From: Thermodesulfobacteriota bacterium
GTDB lineage: Bacteria; Desulfobacterota; Deferrimicrobia; Deferrimicrobiales; Deferrimicrobiaceae
Assembly: GCA_040758155.1 (NCBI GenBank)
Contig: JBFLWB010000135.1
Span: 1 to 36,635, forward strand
DNA: 36,635 nucleotides
Reading direction: 5' to 3'
Part shown: piece after piece, positions 35,113 to 36,635 of the stretch
Layout of the letters: the number at the start of each line of letters is the position of its first letter
Numbering within the stretch: position 1 is the stretch's first letter
Notes under the pieces: model-generated
The model's database searches: none
Told to the model about the DNA's origin: nothing
What the model saw: only the letters and a program-made list of their open reading frames with translations
Translations under genes and position numbers: made by a program

Positions 35113-36168
35113 GTGGAGCTGCGGATGAAGGTGGAGAAGCGGCTCGGGAATTTCTCCCTCGAAGCGGATTTCATCGTCGAGGGGGAACGCGTCGGCGTCT
35201 TCGGAGAATCGGGGAGCGGCAAGTCGACGCTCGTGGCCATCCTTGCGGGCCTGCGCGCGCCGGACCGCGGGGAGATCGCGCTCGACGGCGTTCGCCTCTT
35301 CGACGGCAGCGCCCGGATCGACGTCCCCCCGGAACGGCGGCGCATCGGCATCGTGTTCCAGCAGCCGTGCCTGTTCCCGCACATGAGCGTCCGGTCGAAC
35401 CTGCTTTACGGATACAAGCGCCGCGCGGCGGAGCAGCGGTCCGTCGGCTTCGACGCCCTGGTGGACGCCCTCCAGCTCGAAGGACTGCTCGCGCGCGGGG
35501 TGAGCGGGCTCTCCGGCGGAGAGAGGCAGCGGGTGGCTTTGGGGCGGGCGGTCCTCGCGAGTCCCCGGCTGCTGCTGATGGACGAGCCGCTTTCCGCGAT
35601 GGACGAGGGGCTCAAGCTCCAGATCATCCCCTTCCTGCTGGGGGTGAGCGAGCGGTTCCGCATACCGTTCCTGTTCATCTCCCATTCGCTGATGGAAATG
35701 CGGCTGATGACCGACGAGGCGATCGTCCTCGCCGGGGGACGCATCGCGGAGCGGACGACGCCGGACGCGCTGGCCCGCTCCCGGATGGGGCAATACCCGT
35801 CGGGTTACGCGAACCTGCTCGCCCTGAAGTCTCCCCGGCGGAGGAACGGCCTCATCGCCTTTCGATGGGGAACCGAGGAACTGCTGCTCTCCGGAGGGGC
35901 TGGCGCGTCGGAAGGGCTCTTCGAGCTGTCGTCCAGAGACATCCTCATCTGCAAGCAGCACCCCGAGGCGATCAGCGCCCGCAACCTGCTCAAGTGCGCG
36001 GTCTCGGACATCTTCACGGTCGGCGAGCGCATCGCGGCGGAGCTGTCGTGCGGCGGCAACACCCTTGTCACCGAGATGACGGGAGATGCCGCCGCGGAGC
36101 TCGGGATCGTGAAGGGCTGCGAGCTGTACGCCGCGATCAAGGCGTCCGCGTTCCGGCGTCTCGGCTGA
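35113..36168 (+). CDS. modC: molybdate ABC transporter ATPase ModC with TOBE domain
   Basis: A 351-residue ATPase that powers ModB. Walker A GESGSGKST (31-39), Q loop VFQQPCLFPHMSV, signature LSGGERQRVALGRA, Walker B LLLMDEPLSAMD and H-loop FISHS are all present. The C-terminal ~65 residues (SARNLLKCAVSDIFTVGE...ELGIVKGCELYAAIKASAF) form a MOP/TOBE oxyanion-binding domain, seen in ModC for molybdate trans-inhibition. Starts with GTG two bases after modB, with GGGAGGG about eight bases upstream; an in-frame ATG at 35125 is the alternative. Its last 32 bases overlap the convergent DoxX gene. Confidence 0.94.
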   Translation: MELRMKVEKRLGNFSLEADFIVEGERVGVFGESGSGKSTLVAILAGLRAPDRGEIALDGVRLFDGSARIDVPPERRRIGIVFQQPCLFPHMSVRSNLLYGYKRRAAEQRSVGFDALVDALQLEGLLARGVSGLSGGERQRVALGRAVLASPRLLLMDEPLSAMDEGLKLQIIPFLLGVSERFRIPFLFISHSLMEMRLMTDEAIVLAGGRIAERTTPDALARSRMGQYPSGYANLLALKSPRRRNGLIAFRWGTEELLLSGGAGASEGLFELSSRDILICKQHPEAISARNLLKCAVSDIFTVGERIAAELSCGGNTLVTEMTGDAAAELGIVKGCELYAAIKASAFRRLG

Positions 36169-36544
36169 AAAACGCTGCGTCGAGGCTCCATATCCCCGGT
36201 CCGTTCGCGAAAAAGAACAGGAAGATGAAGCAGTACAGGGCGGCGAGCTCACCGCCGTTGGCCAGGGGAAAGGGCCCCCGGGGAAAATGGGCGAACCAGT
36301 ATGCCGCCGCCATTTGCCCGGAGCAGATAAAGGCGGTCCAGCGGGTGCAGAGGCCGGCGGCGATCAGCAGTCCACCCACGAATTCGATGGGCCCCGCGAC
36401 GTACAGGATGAACGGGGGAGCCGCCGGAACGGGCAGGGGAAACCCGAACAGCTTCTGGGCGCCGTGGCACATGTAGAGCAGCCCGGCGACGATCCGCATC
36501 GCGGCGTAGGTCTGCGCGGCGAACCGGCTCATGAAGAAATCCAT
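36137..36544 (-). CDS. DoxX-family membrane protein
   Basis: A 135-residue four-helix membrane protein of the DoxX/SURF4-like family: AAMRIVAGLLYMCHGAQKLFGF in the first helix, VAGPIEFVGGLLIAAGLCTRWTAFICSGQMAAAYWFAHFPRG in the middle, and GGELAALYCFIFLFFFANGPG near the end are the standard DoxX features. Members take part in thiol/redox or quinone-linked processes, but the function of this one is unknown. AGGAGGG lies five bases before the ATG. The 3' end overlaps modC by 32 bases in convergent orientation. Only ~90 bases of upstream sequence remain in the window, with no other gene in them. Confidence 0.83.
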   Translation of the reverse strand: MDFFMSRFAAQTYAAMRIVAGLLYMCHGAQKLFGFPLPVPAAPPFILYVAGPIEFVGGLLIAAGLCTRWTAFICSGQMAAAYWFAHFPRGPFPLANGGELAALYCFIFLFFFANGPGIWSLDAAFFSRDAGTRTP

Positions 36545-36635
36545 GGGTCCCTCCTTCTCGTCGGAAGTTGGCGCCCTGCGGATCGATATTCTTCGATTCT
36601 ACCCCCCGGGCCTGTTAAATTGGATCTCATGGGAG

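Overview
The window is a GC-rich, gene-dense bacterial segment with many 4-bp stop/start overlaps and several TTG or GTG starts. The gene content suggests an anaerobic or microaerobic diazotroph of deltaproteobacterial type (Desulfuromonadota/Geobacter-like or a relative). Pointers are a fused NifE-NifN, a FdxB-type ferredoxin next to NifX and NifB, a multiheme cytochrome, a thioredoxin-linked arsenate reductase and a CotA-like multicopper oxidase. The lineage is inference; no rRNA or tRNA gene is visible.

Layout. 1-1428: the tail of an EpmA-like gene and an Fsr-type MFS transporter. 1454-4043: a Tat-exported multicopper oxidase and a SCO-like protein. 4092-4402: a ~311-bp non-coding element with perfect 19-bp terminal inverted repeats, followed by a TolC-family protein. 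5802-10413: an arsenic island. A leftward unit (small Met/Cys protein, zinc ribbon, Acr3, thioesterase) diverges from a rightward unit (ArsR, ArsC, two thioredoxin-fold proteins, CcdA-like membrane protein). The two units share one intergenic control region with back-to-back promoters and an ArsR-type operator. 10423-10893: a multiheme cytochrome c. 11017-14187: a first draT-draG pair and a DHA2-type efflux pump. 14421-17478: an RhlE-type RNA helicase and EttA, converging on a shared terminator. 17505-19255: a restriction-modification cassette of visibly lower GC (XhoI/PaeR7I-type endonuclease plus a TSPPYW methyltransferase).

19307-30153, all leftward: a compact nitrogenase operon read nifH-nifD-nifK-nifEN-nifX-fdxB-nifB-nifV-GNAT, driven by a -24/-12 (sigma-54) promoter, followed by a TenA-like gene. 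Diverging from nifH and running right (30342-36168): a second draT-draG pair, nifA, modA, modB and modC. A DoxX gene converges on the end of modC.

The genes form a coherent nitrogen-fixation island: structural MoFe nitrogenase, FeMo-cofactor assembly (NifB, NifEN, NifX, NifV), electron supply (FdxB), transcription activator (NifA), molybdate uptake (ModABC) and post-translational switch-off of NifH (DraT/DraG). NifH carries the expected ADP-ribosylation arginine. The most unusual object is at 32052-34415. There nifA has no stop codon and reads in frame through the complete signal peptide and mature domain of ModA, giving a predicted 787-residue NifA-ModA polyprotein.
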